DNA from: Pristionchus mayeri
Taxonomy: Eukaryota > Nematoda > Chromadorea > Rhabditida > Neodiplogasteridae
NCBI GenBank assembly: GCA_036245805.1
Contig: BTRK01000005.1
Coordinates: 45,681,216 to 45,745,215 of the forward strand
Length of the DNA stretch: 64,000 nt
Reading direction: 5' to 3'
Shown: positions 1 through 12,315 of the stretch, piece by piece
Position numbering within the stretch: position 1 is the first letter of the stretch
Layout: each line of letters begins with the position of its first letter
The notes under the pieces: model-generated
Database searches by the model: none
Seen by the model: the letters and a program-made list of their open reading frames with translations, nothing else
What the model was told of the DNA's origin: nothing
Translations under genes and position numbers: made by a program

Positions 1-740
1 CGCGTGTTAAAGAGAAAAATATCAACTCTCGCCTTTTCTATTTTTAGAAAACATGGATTTTCAGGATTGTTGAATGAAAGTCAACATAGGCAAAATTTCG
101 ACTTGTGGTGTCTGGTGAATGAATGCATTTCCTCAAAAGTGAGCTATCCCCTGACTTAGCCCAGACGAATACTGGTAATAGCTCCAACATGTAACCACAA
201 ATTTAGGACTTTTCACCAATGCTGGAATCAGCAAGTTGTCATTTAGTCGAATTTCGACGTTCAAATTTCAGCTTCAGGTTGGTGAAAGCTGCATGTTTTA
301 AGCTGAGCACGAAAGGTGCTTTTAGTTTTACTGCATTTGGTTTCCATAAGTTAATTGTTACGGGTACAAGTTCAGTTCAAGCATTTATGATGACGTTCCG
401 TAAGGGGCAATGTCACAAATGACTGAATTTTCAGACAGGCCTTTCGTTAGGGATCAGAGTGATATGTCGTACTTTTCGCATATGACTTAAAATTTGTCAT
501 ATCTTAGTTCTCCATGGATTGCTGGGCCAAAATGATATCAGTGAAACTCTGCATTGATATATTATTGACTTCAACCTGTATCCTCAATACAAAATGGAAA
601 GGCTTGAACCAATGTGCGATGGAAAGAGTATCCAAAGACTCAACGAGTATAAACACCAATATTATAATCAGGAGGACACAAATGATGGGGTTTCTCAGAA
701 TAGAAATTCGAAAATCTACAATTACTTTTCTGACAACCTG
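1..740. other. No gene recognised
   Basis: I see no convincing exon, RNA gene or repeat here. On the minus strand at about 504-735 there is an open frame with one hydrophobic run (ICVLLIIILVFILV), but it continues into the terminal repeat of the neighbouring foldback element and has no clear splice sites, so I do not call it. Confidence 0.4.
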
Positions 741-2739
741 ATATGAGGCGAATCGCGAGAGAATCGACCATTTTAGGGGGGTAGCGGCGGTAGTATTCAT
801 GTTTGTCCGATTCCGCTATAATTTTGGTTTTAAGTACTTCAAATTATGCTCTTTCAAACTGCGTTGTCAGAATTTTGATATCGGAGGTCATCGTTGAGAT
901 TCAGAAGGCCAAATTTAGTACAGTCACTTTTCGGCTATCAAATCGATTTCATGTAAATGATCATAAGTCTGTTTAAAATAGAGATAAAAGGGCGATCTTT
1001 TTTCCAAAGAAAGCTACCACCATGCGCTACAACTTTCATGTTGAGGTCATCAATCCTGGTGCTCATCTTGGCGCGGGGTGGTCAGGTGCACCAAAACTTT
1101 CGTAACTTTGGAAAACGGAAAAAACTATCTGGGTTTTCATGCATAAGTTGTAGTACATACATATGTCTCTTTTCTCGCCAAAAATGAAGGAAATCGGAGT
1201 ATAAACAAAAAAAAAGCATTCACTTTCGTGAAGCGACCCCAAAATGACTTCCAGACAAGCGTACTTCCGTACTTTCAATTACGCTCATTTCTGCTCAAAA
1301 TCATGCAAAAACATCGAAAACAACATTTGAAGTTGTTTCCCCCCAAATTCTAGCACTTCCATTGGTCATACATGGTCACATGATCCAAAATTTGAAAATC
1401 GATATTTCGACCTGTTTCAACTTGGGGGAGGGCGCTAATGCACACAATGGGTTTCAAATAATGTAGAAATGTCCCTCTAAACTAGTCAGAGAGAGGGGGT
1501 GTCTATAAATGTGAGTTTTCATACGAGGAATTCAAGAAAATGCGCAAAACTGTACAATTGGTCAAAGTGGTCATGGGGATACGGCTTATGGCTAGAAATG
1601 TAGAGCATGATGAGCTGAACATTTCATCTGTTGAAAGTGAGTCTCTATCTTCTCGTTGAACCGTGCTACAGAGCCTGGAATTTGGATAGGAATAGGCTAG
1701 AATCCCCCGAGAGCGCGCGCTCTAACCGTCTGGCGCTCTCGCCCTCTGACCTCTCTCTCCCTCCCCTCTATTTAGCGCTCCCTCGCTCGCCTCTTTCGTT
1801 TTCTGTCATCTTCTAAGCTCTGTAGCACGGTTCAACGAAAAGATAGAGGCTCACTTTCAACAGATGAAATGTTCAGCTCATCGTGCTCTACATTTCTAGC
1901 CATAAGATGGATCCCTACGACCACTTTGACCTATTGTACAGTTTTGCGCATTTTCTTGAATTCCTCGTATGAAAACTCACATTTATAGACACCCCCTCTC
2001 TCTGACTAGTTTAGAGGGATATTTCTACATTTGAAACCCATTGTGTGCATTAGCGCCCTCCCCCAAGTTGAAACAGGTCGAATATCGATTTTCAAATTTT
2101 GAGTCATGTGACCATGTATGACCAATGGAAGTGCTAGAATTTGGGGGAAACAACTTCAAATGTTGTTTTCGATGTTTTTGAATAATTTTGAGCAGAAATG
2201 AGCGTAATTGAAAGTACGGAAGTACGCTTGTCTGGAAGTCATTTTGTGGTCGCTTCACGAAAGTGAATGCTTTTTTTGTTGTTTATACTCCGATTTCCTT
2301 CATTTTTGGCGAGAAGTGAGACATATGTATGTACTAGAACTTATGCATGAAAACCCAGATAATGAAAATCCGTTTTCCAAAGTTACGAAAGTTTTGGTGC
2401 ACCCGACCACCCCGCACCAAGATGAGGACCAGGATTGATGACCTCAACATGAAAGTTGTAGCGCATGGTGGTAGCTTTCTTTGGAAAAAAAGAACGGCCT
2501 TTTATCTTTATTTTAAACAGACTTATGATCATTTAAGTGTGCGCGATTTGATAGCCGAAAAGTGATAGTACCAACTTTGGCCTTCTGAATCTCGACGATG
2601 ACGACCTATATCAAAATTCTGACAACGCAGTTTGAAAGAGCATCATTCGAACTACTTCCCACATAAATGGTTTCCTGATAGGACAAACGTTTTTGCTACC
2701 GCCGCGGCGTGGTCGATTCTCTCGCGATTCGCCTCATAT
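741..2739. mobile_element. Foldback element, family A, copy 1
   Basis: A near-perfect palindrome of about 2.0 kb. The left end reads ATATGAGGCGAATCGCGAGA and the right end is its reverse complement. The arms are about 900 bp each and meet in a GC-rich, pyrimidine-rich core at about 1690-1810. No transposase frame is visible; frames inside are mirror images of each other. The same ends and core recur at 8009, 20752 and, diverged, 23234. It lies just 3' of the minus-strand F-box exon at 3075-3239 and may have displaced that gene's later exons. Non-autonomous foldback or MITE-like element; superfamily not assigned. Confidence 0.85.
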
Positions 2740-3074
2740 ATTATTTATAAATTCATCACTTGTTAAATGTGTTTCACAATATATGCATATTTTGTTTTGA
2801 ACAGTCGGCTCTTGTCGAATGTGTTTCACACACGGTTTAATTGTCGTCGATGTTTTCTTCAATTAGAGAATCCCGGATTCTCTGATCAAAACAACAAGGG
2901 AATCGCTCGATTCTATGCAAAATGGGGGGAGATGAATTGGATAGTCATTCCATTCTTTAATTTTCGAGGGAGCGCTGTCTCATATAATCAAAACGTCAAC
3001 CCTACTTCATAACATTGATTCCCCGGATCACTCATATCACGATCAAAGCCAAGTTTAACGATTAACACACTCAC

Positions 3075-3239
3075 CAGTCGAAGATCCATGACTGCTTCCG
3101 GCGCATATTCAAAGATCGACCACTGAATCTCTCTCGATAATCGTTCGAAGGGTGAAATATCAAGTTCCTTCTGCTGGCTGCCTTGTAGTTTCCAATGCGA
3201 AGGGAAGAATTGAAGGCAAGACGATAAATTAGCGCCCAT
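3075..3239 (-). pseudogene. FB1: first exon of F-box-like gene, rest not found
   Basis: A 55-codon first exon starting MGANLSSC and containing an F-box-like stretch (LSREIQWSIFEYAPE, then MDLRL). It ends at a good donor (CTG/gtgagtgtg). The ATG at 3239 is chosen because the MGAN(L)SSC start is shared by all paralogs and because a splice acceptor (cgtcatcccag) lies one base before it. The family's later exons should lie at lower coordinates, but a 2 kb foldback element occupies that side and I find no homologous exon in 1-740. It is probably truncated, unless the gene continues beyond the window. It is transcribed divergently from FB2. Family: F-box-like, predicted N-myristoylated and palmitoylated. 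Confidence 0.65.
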
Positions 3240-3553
3240 TCTGGGATGACGTGCAACAAATAAGGATCAATACAAGCTGAGAGATCGGGTAGAAAGCGAG
3301 GAAATTTTGAGAGACAAACTATAACGAATAGTGGATAATGGCATGAAACGAGAAGAACGAGGAAACATCACGACCGATTCTAGAGAGTGTGAGTTGCCCG
3401 TGCGCAGAGGTGTTCATGGGCAATTTAGAGCACATGTGGTTTAATAGCGCAGTTGAAGCTCTACGTACCGGTCTCTCGTTCGTTGTCCACGTTTCGCTTC
3501 ATTTTTTCCCTCGATGTCAGCGGATGTTTGCTCGCTTCGTTCATCTATTTGTT

Positions 3554-3583
3554 CTCTGACCGTCTAGCCGTCCAGGGAACATG
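3554..3583. promoter_or_regulatory. Near-palindromic upstream motif, subfamily 1
   Basis: The core CTGACCGTCTAGCCGTCCAG is centred on CTAG and followed by GGAACATG. It is conserved at 15079-15107 and, on the opposite strand, at 12467-12494 upstream of FB3, where surrounding sequence is not otherwise well conserved. It may be a factor-binding site or part of a spliced 5' leader. Confidence 0.45.
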
Positions 3584-3688
3584 CCGCCTCTAGTCGGTCG
3601 ATAGGAGCGAGAGAGAGAGAGAGAATGAGGGAGGGAGAGAGGGAGAGGGAAAGAGAAACGTGAGGAAAAGCGTGCATCTTTGAACTGC

Positions 3689-3707
3689 CACGTGAGCACA
3701 ACACGTG
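3689..3707. promoter_or_regulatory. Paired CACGTG E-boxes
   Basis: Two CACGTG palindromes start 13 bp apart between FB1 and FB2. In the duplicate near 15211-15235 the pair is retained with the same spacing. This is the canonical core for bHLH factors; function is inferred. Confidence 0.4.
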
Positions 3708-4054
3708 CTGGTGCTTTGAATTATCTCATTAATCCTCTCGCTGTTAATGTTCGTTATTAGGATGATCGCTTTATATCCCATTTTCGCTCGGTAGGTCGAG
3801 TGACACGAGAGTGTTGGGTATAAAGATCATATTACCCGAATTGCTAACACAAGGTCGTTATTTCCATCTCTTCATTTTCCCACTATACAGAGCGGTGGAT
3901 CGGCGAGAGAGTCTGACAAATAGACGGTTACCCGAATTTCGAACTGTATTGCTACTGCACATAACTTGGGGTGGCCAATGTATCTCTTTGCTTTTGCTTT
4001 AATTGTTCAATGAGCTTTTTATTGATTTCTTTTATTGCAACACATAATTACAGC

Positions 4055-6188
4055 ATGGGCGCACAATCGTCTTCTTGTATTCATCCCTCCGCAACTGATG
4101 AGAAACCAGAAGGGAACCGGAAGAAAAGAGATCTTTCTCCGTTCGAGCGATTACCCCAGGAAATTCAGTGGGCGATCTTTGAATATGCGACGGAATCAGT
4201 GTCTGATATCCGACTCGTGAGTTACTGCAGTAACTGAGGGATATTCTGAAATGGAAAGTGCTGAACAGCATTTCATAATTAGCCAGGCGCAATCATTTAC
4301 TAAACACTTTATTTGGTATCGCTGGATTAGTTTGCTGTCTGAAATTAAAATAAAATAATGTTGAGTATTTGGTCGAAAAAGTGTACAAAATGAGAGGGTA
4401 AGTTTTCACATAACCATTGCCGCAACGGCTAATTGTGAATTGTCTGCATATATAATAACTCTGCATAAAACTTACCGAATTGCGAATTATATTGCAGACA
4501 AGCCGATCGCTGCGAAGAAATGTCGAATCATTCGTCACCCAGAATGAGATGACACCTATCGGAATTTCCCTTGAGCCGGAGCGTCTGATCGATTCCAGCA
4601 AACGCGGTTGTCGAAAGAGTCCAGGGTTTGTGAATCGATGGTTGTACCATTATTACGCGCAGTAGCGAGCCCATGATACTCAGGTGAGTACTGTAGGTCC
4701 GAAGAGGAGGTCATTTGGTTGGGCTTTCGGGGGTAGAAGCATGGGAAATATTAGGCGTAAAGACCATCAGAGGTGAAATCGACAGTGGGAAGATATACGA
4801 AATGTACGGGGAGGCTGATCCATGATTTGGAAATCGTCGAGGCTTAGAACTTTTCACCAACTTCGAGTATTTTCAGAGCTTTGTAAGGGATCAAAGTCGT
4901 TCGACTCTTGCTCAAGCGTTCAAAGCCTCGACGATTTCCAAATCATAGATCAACCTCCCCTTATGTGATCGGAAGCGATTTGGTGAGCTTAACAAGGCTC
5001 AGCAGAACGCGCGTATGTATTACGACGTACTTCCCTTGCAGTATTCAAACGAGTCGATGACGATCAAGATTCATGTTCCTGAAAAATATTCGAAACTTTT
5101 CGAAATGCGTTTCAAGCATCTAGTTCCACCTCGTCAAAAACATTTGAAAATTCGTCGGTGCGAAGACAATTCTCAGGTGTTTTCGCTGTTTTGTATCCCT
5201 GAATATCCATTAATGCAGTCAACTAACTGCTATTACTGGTATTTGCGGGGTACGAAGGAGGACCAAGTTAAAGCGATTTTTCTGAAATGCATCGGCGAAA
5301 GGATCGAGCAAGTCTCATTCGCTTCGCTGCCTCTTCGCATTCCTCGAATTTGCTATCGGCTTTCTTGAATTCTTTCAATTTGAAAGACTGGTGGTTCATT
5401 CATATGTGCCCCATCAGGTAAAAGGGTGGGATTAATTTACATGTTTGGGTTATTTGATTAGAGTTTGCAGAGAGTTTTTGTCCATAATGCTCAAACAACT
5501 CCGAGTGGATAAACTCTCAATAACATTTCTGAGCGATTTTCTGCCCCGGTCGTATAAAGGTTTCTACTTCCGCAGTTAGCAAATACTAAAATGTCTGAAA
5601 ATATTCGAAAATATTCACTATCGAAAAAAACTCTGGTTAATATATAGCATTTCAGAAACATTCCTTCTAAACTTGGCGTCGCTCTTTCGAGTGATTGAGA
5701 TCGCCGACGTCCCTTCTCAAGGAATTGCTTCTTCGGCACTATTTCACCCTGTCTTGGACGATTGGCCTGCCATAATTCTCGCTATGTTCTCAAGAAAAGT
5801 CGACACACTGCACATTAATGGTTTATGGGTGCCATCGGACGATTTTATTGAGGAGTTGAAGCAGGTGGGGTTTCGAAATTTAAAATTTTTTTTCGAAATT
5901 TGAATATTGCTTGAGTGTGCAAACTTTCGATTTGTCTGCTGCTGCGCACTGTGAGAGATATGTGTATTCATTGGGTACTCTCAAGCACTGATCTCAAGCA
6001 ATGGCGACATTTACCTGAATGTACGTTTACAAAAATGCAAATTTCAGCGAATTTGTACTCTAGATAAGAAGATATGGTTCTCAGTGATGTGCGTTCGACC
6101 CGTCAATACTATTCGACAAACGATCGGAATTTACTATGAATGTATGAACGATTTATGTGTAATTATTGCGAAAAGAAGTGAATGTTGA
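4055..6188 (+). pseudogene. FB2: F-box-like gene, decayed
   Basis: Exon 1 is 4055-4216 (54 codons; MGAQSSSC start, F-box LPQEIQWAIFEYATE, ending DIRL). Exon 2 follows ttgcag at 4496 and begins TSRSLRRNVESF, the F-box continuation, but runs into TAG before the donor at about 4684. The middle domain is at about 5015-5420 (MTIKIHVPEKYSK..., CIGERIEQV). A 2-nt deletion relative to FB5 near 5335 shifts the frame before the expected FAIGFLEFFQFERL segment. Later exons look intact: 5471-5559 (FLSIMLKQLRVDKLSITFL), 5656-5864 (209 bp; WPAIILAMFSRKVDTLHI) and 6048-6188 (RICTLDKKIWFSV... to TGA). An acceptor (aattacag) sits one base before the ATG. The exon order is that of a complete gene; the stop in exon 2 and the frameshift argue for decay. 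Confidence 0.65.
4808..4960. repeat. Remnant of intronic hairpin element
   Basis: The intact form at 16358-16584 in FB5 is a hairpin with arms of about 100 bp. Here most of the left arm is deleted, leaving GGGGAGGCTGATCCATGATT and the full right arm. Confidence 0.6.
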
Positions 6189-6930
6189 GACAATTGCAGA
6201 TCGAAAATACCGACTTCGAATAGTTCATCACTCGAGAGAAAAGGAAATCGAAGAAATTTGTCATTTAAAATCAGATACATATCATCAAATTAGTGATACT
6301 ATACTAATTGCCTATTGATTTACCACCGCGAATTTTATAAGCGAATAAACATTTAACGAACTTGGGACAATTTAATGTATTTATCCGCTATGTAGTAATA
6401 ATCGATGTGATACATCAACACGTAAAAAGCAATGCATTCACTTCTTCTTGGTACATCTCCGATGCAGACTGAAAAATGCCAATGTTGTCTTGCTCCCTCG
6501 AATGATGAACGATTTGAAATCGGAACTTGCGGGCTTAAAAAAAAAGAACAAATGACACATCGCACGCACAGTTTCAACGACAAACGTTCAAATTGATCGT
6601 ACATTGATGAGAAGCTATGAACAGCAAGTGAACAGTGTCTTCTTGGCACCTGCACGCTGCCGAGAACCGTACCTTCTTATCCAGTGCTGAAATTCTCTGA
6701 AAATATCGACATTTCATAAACGTTTACTCTTTTTCACGCATTTGTTTCTGAAAAAAAACGCTAAATTTGTAAATTTGTCTGAATTTCGCACTGTCTAAGC
6801 ACTCGATGAGTCGTGAGCGATAAAGCAATGTAGAATGATGGCAGTTAGAAATATCTCAAACAGTTCACCGCAGTGACTTATGTAACATTGAATGCACAAA
6901 ACTGAAATTATTCGAATTTCAAAATCTCAC
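6189..6930. other. Intergenic between FB2 and the FB3 3' end
   Basis: The first 160 bp are the conserved 3' flank of the FB2/FB5 block. A minus-strand open frame at 6353-6655 follows an acceptor (tctcggcag) and could hold the last FB3 exon, but it shows no clear match to the family's C-terminal exon and is not called. Confidence 0.35.
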
Positions 6931-7100
6931 CTGCTTAAGCTCTTCCACAAACTGGTCGCCTGGTACCCATAAAGTATTGATATACAGAGAGTCGACTTTT
7001 CTTGAGAACATTGCGAGAATGGTTCCCGGATCAATTCGAACATGCAAAGCCAATCGAAGAAGAAATTCGTCGTCTGAGTGTAGATTGTTGCTATGGTCTG

Positions 7101-7584
7101 ATATGAGACCGTTTGCTTAAGAATCGAGCAGATCTGAAGAATGTTTGCACAGCAAACATTGCGAATGTTCTAATTTCATATGATTTGGGGTTATAAAAGG
7201 CGCTGAAGACGATGGGCGTATTCATTTTGCACGTGGAAGCCCCGTTGTCTCCAGATGATTCTATTGATGTATGTCATACATCTTACTTTTGCCAATGCGA
7301 AAAGTTGAATTCCAAATAATAATTTAGATAGATCACAATCAAATTCTACCCCGGGAACCTCAGTCGCGTGAAATTAGCACCATCGAGAGGTCAGATATTT
7401 GTAAAAACGTAACTTCAACGTGACGCCGTCTGGAGCAAACGAAGGCTCCAGGAGCAAAATGAGTATGCCTGTCGTTTTCAGCACACTCGATTACCCCAAA
7501 TCACGAAGTTAGAGAGAATTGAGATTTTTGGTCTGTACCGAAAGCACTCAGATCTGCTCGATTCTTAGGCAAACGGTCTCATAT
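7101..7584. mobile_element. Short-armed foldback element
   Basis: Inverted terminal repeats of about 38 bp begin ATATGAGACCGTTTGC and enclose about 400 bp of unrelated, non-coding sequence. It lies inside FB3 next to exon 6. The ATATGAG terminus is shared with family A. Confidence 0.65.
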
Positions 7585-8008
7585 AGGTTCTGTCTCGATA
7601 TAATGTTGCAATCCTCACTTTCAATCTCAACCCAACTCAGATATCCCTGAATTTAGATACATTTGCGGTCCTTTAGGCCCTTAGGGTCGTTGGGGACAGC
7701 CAATTCCTCTGCCCATAGTTCGCGAAACCATTATTAAAGAATGATCGCTCTCTCCAATCACCACACTCTCTCAAAAACCAATTAGATTGGACCCTCCATC
7801 TACCTCTCTTCGGACAAAGTAATGATAATACCATTAATCGTTGCCGATTCTGTCCCGGTAGAATATCATCTATCCCTTATAGATATATTGATCTATGAAT
7901 TTGATACCTGGTTCATTCCTCCAGTAAATTAGTATTGACTGTGTATCCACTCGGTGATTTCGGAGCATTTTAAGGAGCAAATCGATACAAAATGTAGTTA
8001 TACATTGC

Positions 8009-9388
8009 ATATGAGGCGAATCGCGAGAGAATCGACCACTCCGCGGCGGTAGGAATCAAGTTTAACCTAGCCGGAAACACATTTAGGAACAAGTACTTTG
8101 AATGATGCTCTTGCAAACTGCGTTGTCAGAAATCGGACGTCATCGTCGAGATTCAGAAGGCCAAATTTCACTTTTCGACTATCAAATCACGCTCACTTAA
8201 TTGATCATAATTCGGTTTAAAATAAAGATAGAATTTCGTTCTTTTTTTCAAAGAAAGCTGCTACCATCATGCTTTACAACTTCATCTAGATGGCATCATT
8301 CCTGGTCTTCATCTTGGTGCAGGGCGTGATGTAAATTTGGAAATCGGAAAAAGAGCATGGGTTATCATGCTTAAGTTGTAGTACTTATATATCCGAGGTA
8401 AAAATCTGAATTTTGCATAAGAATGTTCAACATGTATTGCAGATCTGATTCCCAACTTTGTAGAGGGATTGGATGTCTTTCCTGCCCGCGGAGTTCGTTT
8501 TTCAGAGGCTAGGGTCGGAAAGCACATTGTTTACCCGTACGGGCGTGAGAGTGCAGACGACGAGAGCGCGTAAAAAAAGTGTTTTCCGACCTAGTTTACC
8601 TCCGAAAATGCTGTATCCATGATATCCAATCGCTCTGAAAAGATGGGAATCGGACCTTCAATACATTTTGAACATTCTTATGCGAAATTCAGATTTTTAC
8701 CTGCATTTTCCACTTAGTTATAAATGTTCAAAAACTGCTCATGCAAAAAAAAGTAATTTTTTGGTGCTCTGAGGGCAAATATCGAGATATTGTTTTCATA
8801 TTATCATGATCATCTGGACTCATGATGGTGATAATTTTAATGCCTTGAACCAGTCTCTAGCTTGACTAAGAGCCGAGATCTGAATTTTCGACCTCGATTT
8901 CACAGCAAGGTTGCAGCAAATGTGCGACCTCAATTTTTTTCTCTTGGTAGGCATCGGACATCTCTCCAACCTCAGAAAGTTTGGTGAGCTGAAAAAATCC
9001 ATGTAAGAATAATGCCAATTTGAAAAAGCGCATTTTGATTGCGTCATCACTAGGCAATAATTATCGATCATCATGAGACTACACTACATTCACCGTAATC
9101 TACGATGAATTTGGTTTACCAAGGCTGGATATCAAAATTGTATCTTTTCTGCGGAGAAAATTATAGGGAATTGAAAAATTGCCCGAAAACTTTCCGACGC
9201 GACTGTAGTACCAAATTGGCCTTCTGAATCTCGACGATGACGTCCGATATCAAAATTCTGACAACGCAGTTTGAACGAGCATCATTCGAAGTACTTGATT
9301 CTAAATTTGTTGCCAAGTAGAGCAATGTTTTTTCCTACCGCCGCCCACCCCTCTCAAATGGTCGATTCTCTCGCGATTCGCCTCATAT
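8009..9388. mobile_element. Foldback element, family A, copy 2
   Basis: Both ends match copy 1 (ATATGAGGCGAATCGCGAGA and its complement). The terminal arms of about 200-400 bp are conserved. The centre is replaced by a different, smaller palindrome at about 8394-8705 with arms containing AGGTAAAAATCTGAATTT. It lies inside an FB3 intron. No coding capacity. Confidence 0.8.
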
Positions 9389-9952
9389 ATGATTTTTTAA
9401 TAAAAACTACAAATAAATAATAGCTCTGGTATTCCCTATTCCCTAAGGTCTCTTCGCTCTATCGGAACCAGATAAGTATAGTAAATCGTTAAAAATCTCA
9501 CTCTCGATCAGATTCAGGAAAGTATGCATGCAAAACGAGTTGATCAAACTGGAAACATTCGAGGAATCCGATAGCTGGTTTGACGAGTGATAGATTGTGA
9601 AGAGAGGTCGGACACTTGCTCAATCCTTTCACCGATGCATTGTTTCAAGCAATCCGCCGCTATGTTGTCCTTCTTTCCATCCCTTAGCGCCACAGTGTAG
9701 CACTGCCTAGGTGGATCGCCGGGGAACCAAAATATAAATTGTTCCAGAGAAAAAAACCGGTATGTTTTCAATTTTTCACGGTTGTGGGACCTGTGAGATT
9801 CCTTCGCATCGATGAATGTCGAGATTTATTTTGCGACGGCGCACCAAACATTTGAAGCGGAGTTCGAAGAAGCGAGCAAACGTTTTCGAAATATGAATCT
9901 TGACGTGATTGCTATGAATTGCACTCTAAAATGCAATTTAATATATCTTTAA

Positions 9953-11837
9953 CACGTGTATCACGAGTCAGTGGAGGAGTGCGGGAAAATTTTCAAAATT
10001 TTGATCTCGAATTTGATCATTATTATGATGGGGTAATACCCCGGAGTGATGATTTCGAAAAAATTAGGTGATAGGTCCCAGAGCCGCCTTTTAGGAATTT
10101 TCCGGTTTTGCAAACGGCTATACTGTATTTCAGCTCCCAGATGAGCTACAGAAGTGGTACAGGGCTCAAAATGTCCGGAAAAATATTTCCTGCAACTTTT
10201 ATGTTGAAAACTTTTCACGGAAACAACAATTGAAAATACTACCGACAAGAAATCGATTTCAAAATCAAAAAAAAAAAATGTTTTCACCATCACGCCGGAA
10301 ACTTTCAAAGGATTTTTATTCCATATAATAAAAGAATAATCACTCATTTGTGCAGGAAAAATATTGGCGAAGTAAATATCTTACCCCCAAAACCCGATAT
10401 TCGGCCCGGAACATAGCGATGTGATACATTTTCAGAATTTATTCTCTCCATTGCGCCTGTTTAACTTATTAGCCATACATGATGGTGATTTTATATGTTT
10501 CTGGAATGAGATAGTTAGTTACTGCAGAAACCAAAATTCGACAAAGTTTGAAAAATCGATTTTCACAACCTCAATTTGTCCAAAGTTTGTGTATTTATAA
10601 GTTCGCACGTTGGCATATGCATCTGGGATGAATATGTTATGCTTATAGTAGATACCGACTAGAGTAGATATATAATAGAATCATTCGATCCAATGTTTCG
10701 AATCTCGTGTATTCTTCTCTCGAATATGCTACCACGAGAGAGTTAAAATTTATCAAATTTGTTTTTCGGCTAAAATTGTGTGGTTCCTCACCGTATTTGC
10801 GCATCTAAAATCAAAAATCGGATGCGTTTGTCAGATAACGTCGCCAAAACATATTTTTATCGGATAGAAAAAAATCATTGTTTTGTATTTTGAAATTTTT
10901 GATATGTTTATGAACGCATTTTTTTCCTTATTTCTTGTTGTATTATAACTAATTAAATATTTTTATGATGTTAGATGCGCAAATACGGTTAGGAATCACA
11001 CAATTTTAACCGAAAAACAAATTTGATAAATTTTAACTCTCTCGTGGTAGCATATTCGAGTGAAGAATACACCAGATTCGAAACATTGGATCGAATGATT
11101 CTATTATATATCTACTCTAGTCGGTATCTACTATAAGCATAACATATTCATCCCAGATGCACATGCCAACGTGCGAACTTATAAATACACAAACTTTGGA
11201 AAAATTGAGGTTGTGAAAATCGATTTTTCGAACTTTGTCGAATTTTGGGTTTTTCTGCAGTAACTAACTTACCCATTCCAGAAACATATAAAATCACCAT
11301 CATGTATGGCTAATAAGTTAAACAGGCGCAATGGAGAGAATAAATTCTGAAAATGTATCACATCGCTATGTTTCGGGCCGAATATCGGGTTTTGGGGGTA
11401 AGATATTTACTTCGCCAATATTTTTCCTGCACACATGAATGATTATTCTTGTATTATATGGAATAAAAATCCATTGAAAGTTTCCGGCGTGATGGTGAAA
11501 ACAATTTTTTTCTGATTTTGAAATCGGTTTATCGTCCGTAGTATTTTCAGTTATTGTTCCCGTGAAAAGTTTTCAACACAAAAGTTGCGGGAAATAATTT
11601 TCCGAACATTTTGAGCCCTGTGTCACTTAAGTAGCTCATCTGAGAGCTAAAATACAGTATAGCCGGGTGCAAAACCGGAAAATTAGTAAAAGCCGGCTCT
11701 GGGACATATCACCTAAATTTTTCGAAATCATCACTCCGGGGTATTACCCCATCATAGTGCGGATCAAATTCGAGATTAAAATTTTGAAAATGTTCCCGAG
11801 GTATCGGAATTACATCCACTGACTCGTGATACACGTG
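9953..11837. mobile_element. Foldback element, family B, copy 1, flanked by TTAA
   Basis: A palindrome of 1885 bp with ends CACGTGTATCACGAGTCAGT and the complement, and arms of about 900 bp. TTAA lies immediately outside both ends (9949-9952 and 11838-11841), which is consistent with a 4-bp target duplication. It sits between exons 2 and 3 of FB3. Related copies lie at 51037 and 56196, with single arms at 13660 and 22668. No transposase frame is present. Confidence 0.85.
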
Positions 11838-11977
11838 TTAACGTAACAATTCACTTACTCTGGAGTCAAATTGCTGCTAGAACGTAAGATTAGCTCTGAG
11901 AATGTTTATCGCAGGCTGGGTGACGAAAAGGTCGACATTAATTCGCAGCGATCGACTGGTCTGCATTTGTATTGGGC

Positions 11978-12061
11978 GCTAGGTCGGATGAGAACTATGA
12001 CGTCATGCAGCTTTTGATATGCCAAAGGCGACATGGCTTCATAGTTCTCATCAAATCTAGT
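11978..12061. repeat. Small hairpin repeat
   Basis: Imperfect inverted repeat: CTAGGTCGGATGAGAACTAT at the left pairs with ATAGTTCTCATCAAATCTAG at the right, around a loop containing TTTGATATGCCAAAGG. A related half copy is at 49873-49935. It lies in intron 1 of FB3. Confidence 0.55.
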
Positions 12062-12315
12062 GATTTGTGCAATTTAATTTACCGAACCAGATGTACAATG
12101 CAAGAAACGCAAAATGTTGGAAATACAGATGAAAGATTAAATATTAAGGCACTCACTAGTCGGATATCGAAGACTGATTCCGGCGCATATTCGAAGATCG
12201 ACCACTGAATCTCCCTTGGCAATCGTTCGAGTGGAGAAATATAATTCAAATGCTTGCTTTCTGGGTCCACATGGGATGGAGAATGTTTGAGACAGGAGGT
12301 TAAATTTGCTCCCAT

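Larger units (their letters stand above)
3240..4054. promoter_or_regulatory. Divergent promoter region FB1/FB2
   Basis: This 815-bp intergenic region separates two divergently oriented start codons and is conserved in the duplicate at 14669-15629. It includes a near-palindromic motif at 3554-3583, a GA-rich tract near 3605-3660 and two CACGTG E-boxes at 3689 and 3702. Conservation between copies that have otherwise diverged suggests shared regulatory sequence; promoter activity is inferred. Confidence 0.5.
3060..6350. repeat. Segmental duplication, copy 1 (FB1/FB2 block)
   Basis: This block holds a divergent gene pair and matches 14480-18190 in exon order, introns, the shared promoter region and 3' flank. 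The second copy differs by two small insertions with 8-bp target duplications and by an extra GA-rich hairpin insert in the promoter. Confidence 0.85.
6931..12315 (-). pseudogene. FB3: F-box-like gene broken by foldback insertions
   Basis: Exon 1 is 12157-12315 (53 codons; MGANLTSC start, LPREIQWSIFEYAPESVFD). The acceptor gccattctag lies two bases before the ATG. Exon 2 is 11859-11960 (TSRSLRINVDLFVTQ) with an in-frame TAG at 11877-11879. Exon 3 is 9791-9925, 135 bp as in FB8 (VKIHISKTFARFFELRFKCL). Exon 4 is 9502-9702 (CYTVALRDGKK, CIGERIEQV, then FLECFQFDQLVLHAY in another frame); it is 201 bp against 194 in paralogs, a frameshift. Exon 6 survives at about 6931-7080 (TILAMFSRKVDSLYINTLWV) with an internal deletion of about 27 codons. 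Three elements sit in its introns at 7101, 8009 and 9953. The family match is clear and the gene is almost certainly dead. Confidence 0.7.

Noticed and set aside
504..800. Minus-strand frame with a transmembrane-like run
   Set aside because: The frame starts inside the foldback terminal repeat and has no supporting homologous exon.
9961..10347. 128-codon open frame on the minus strand
   Set aside because: It lies entirely within an arm of the family B palindrome, has a low-complexity composition and no matching frame in the other arm.
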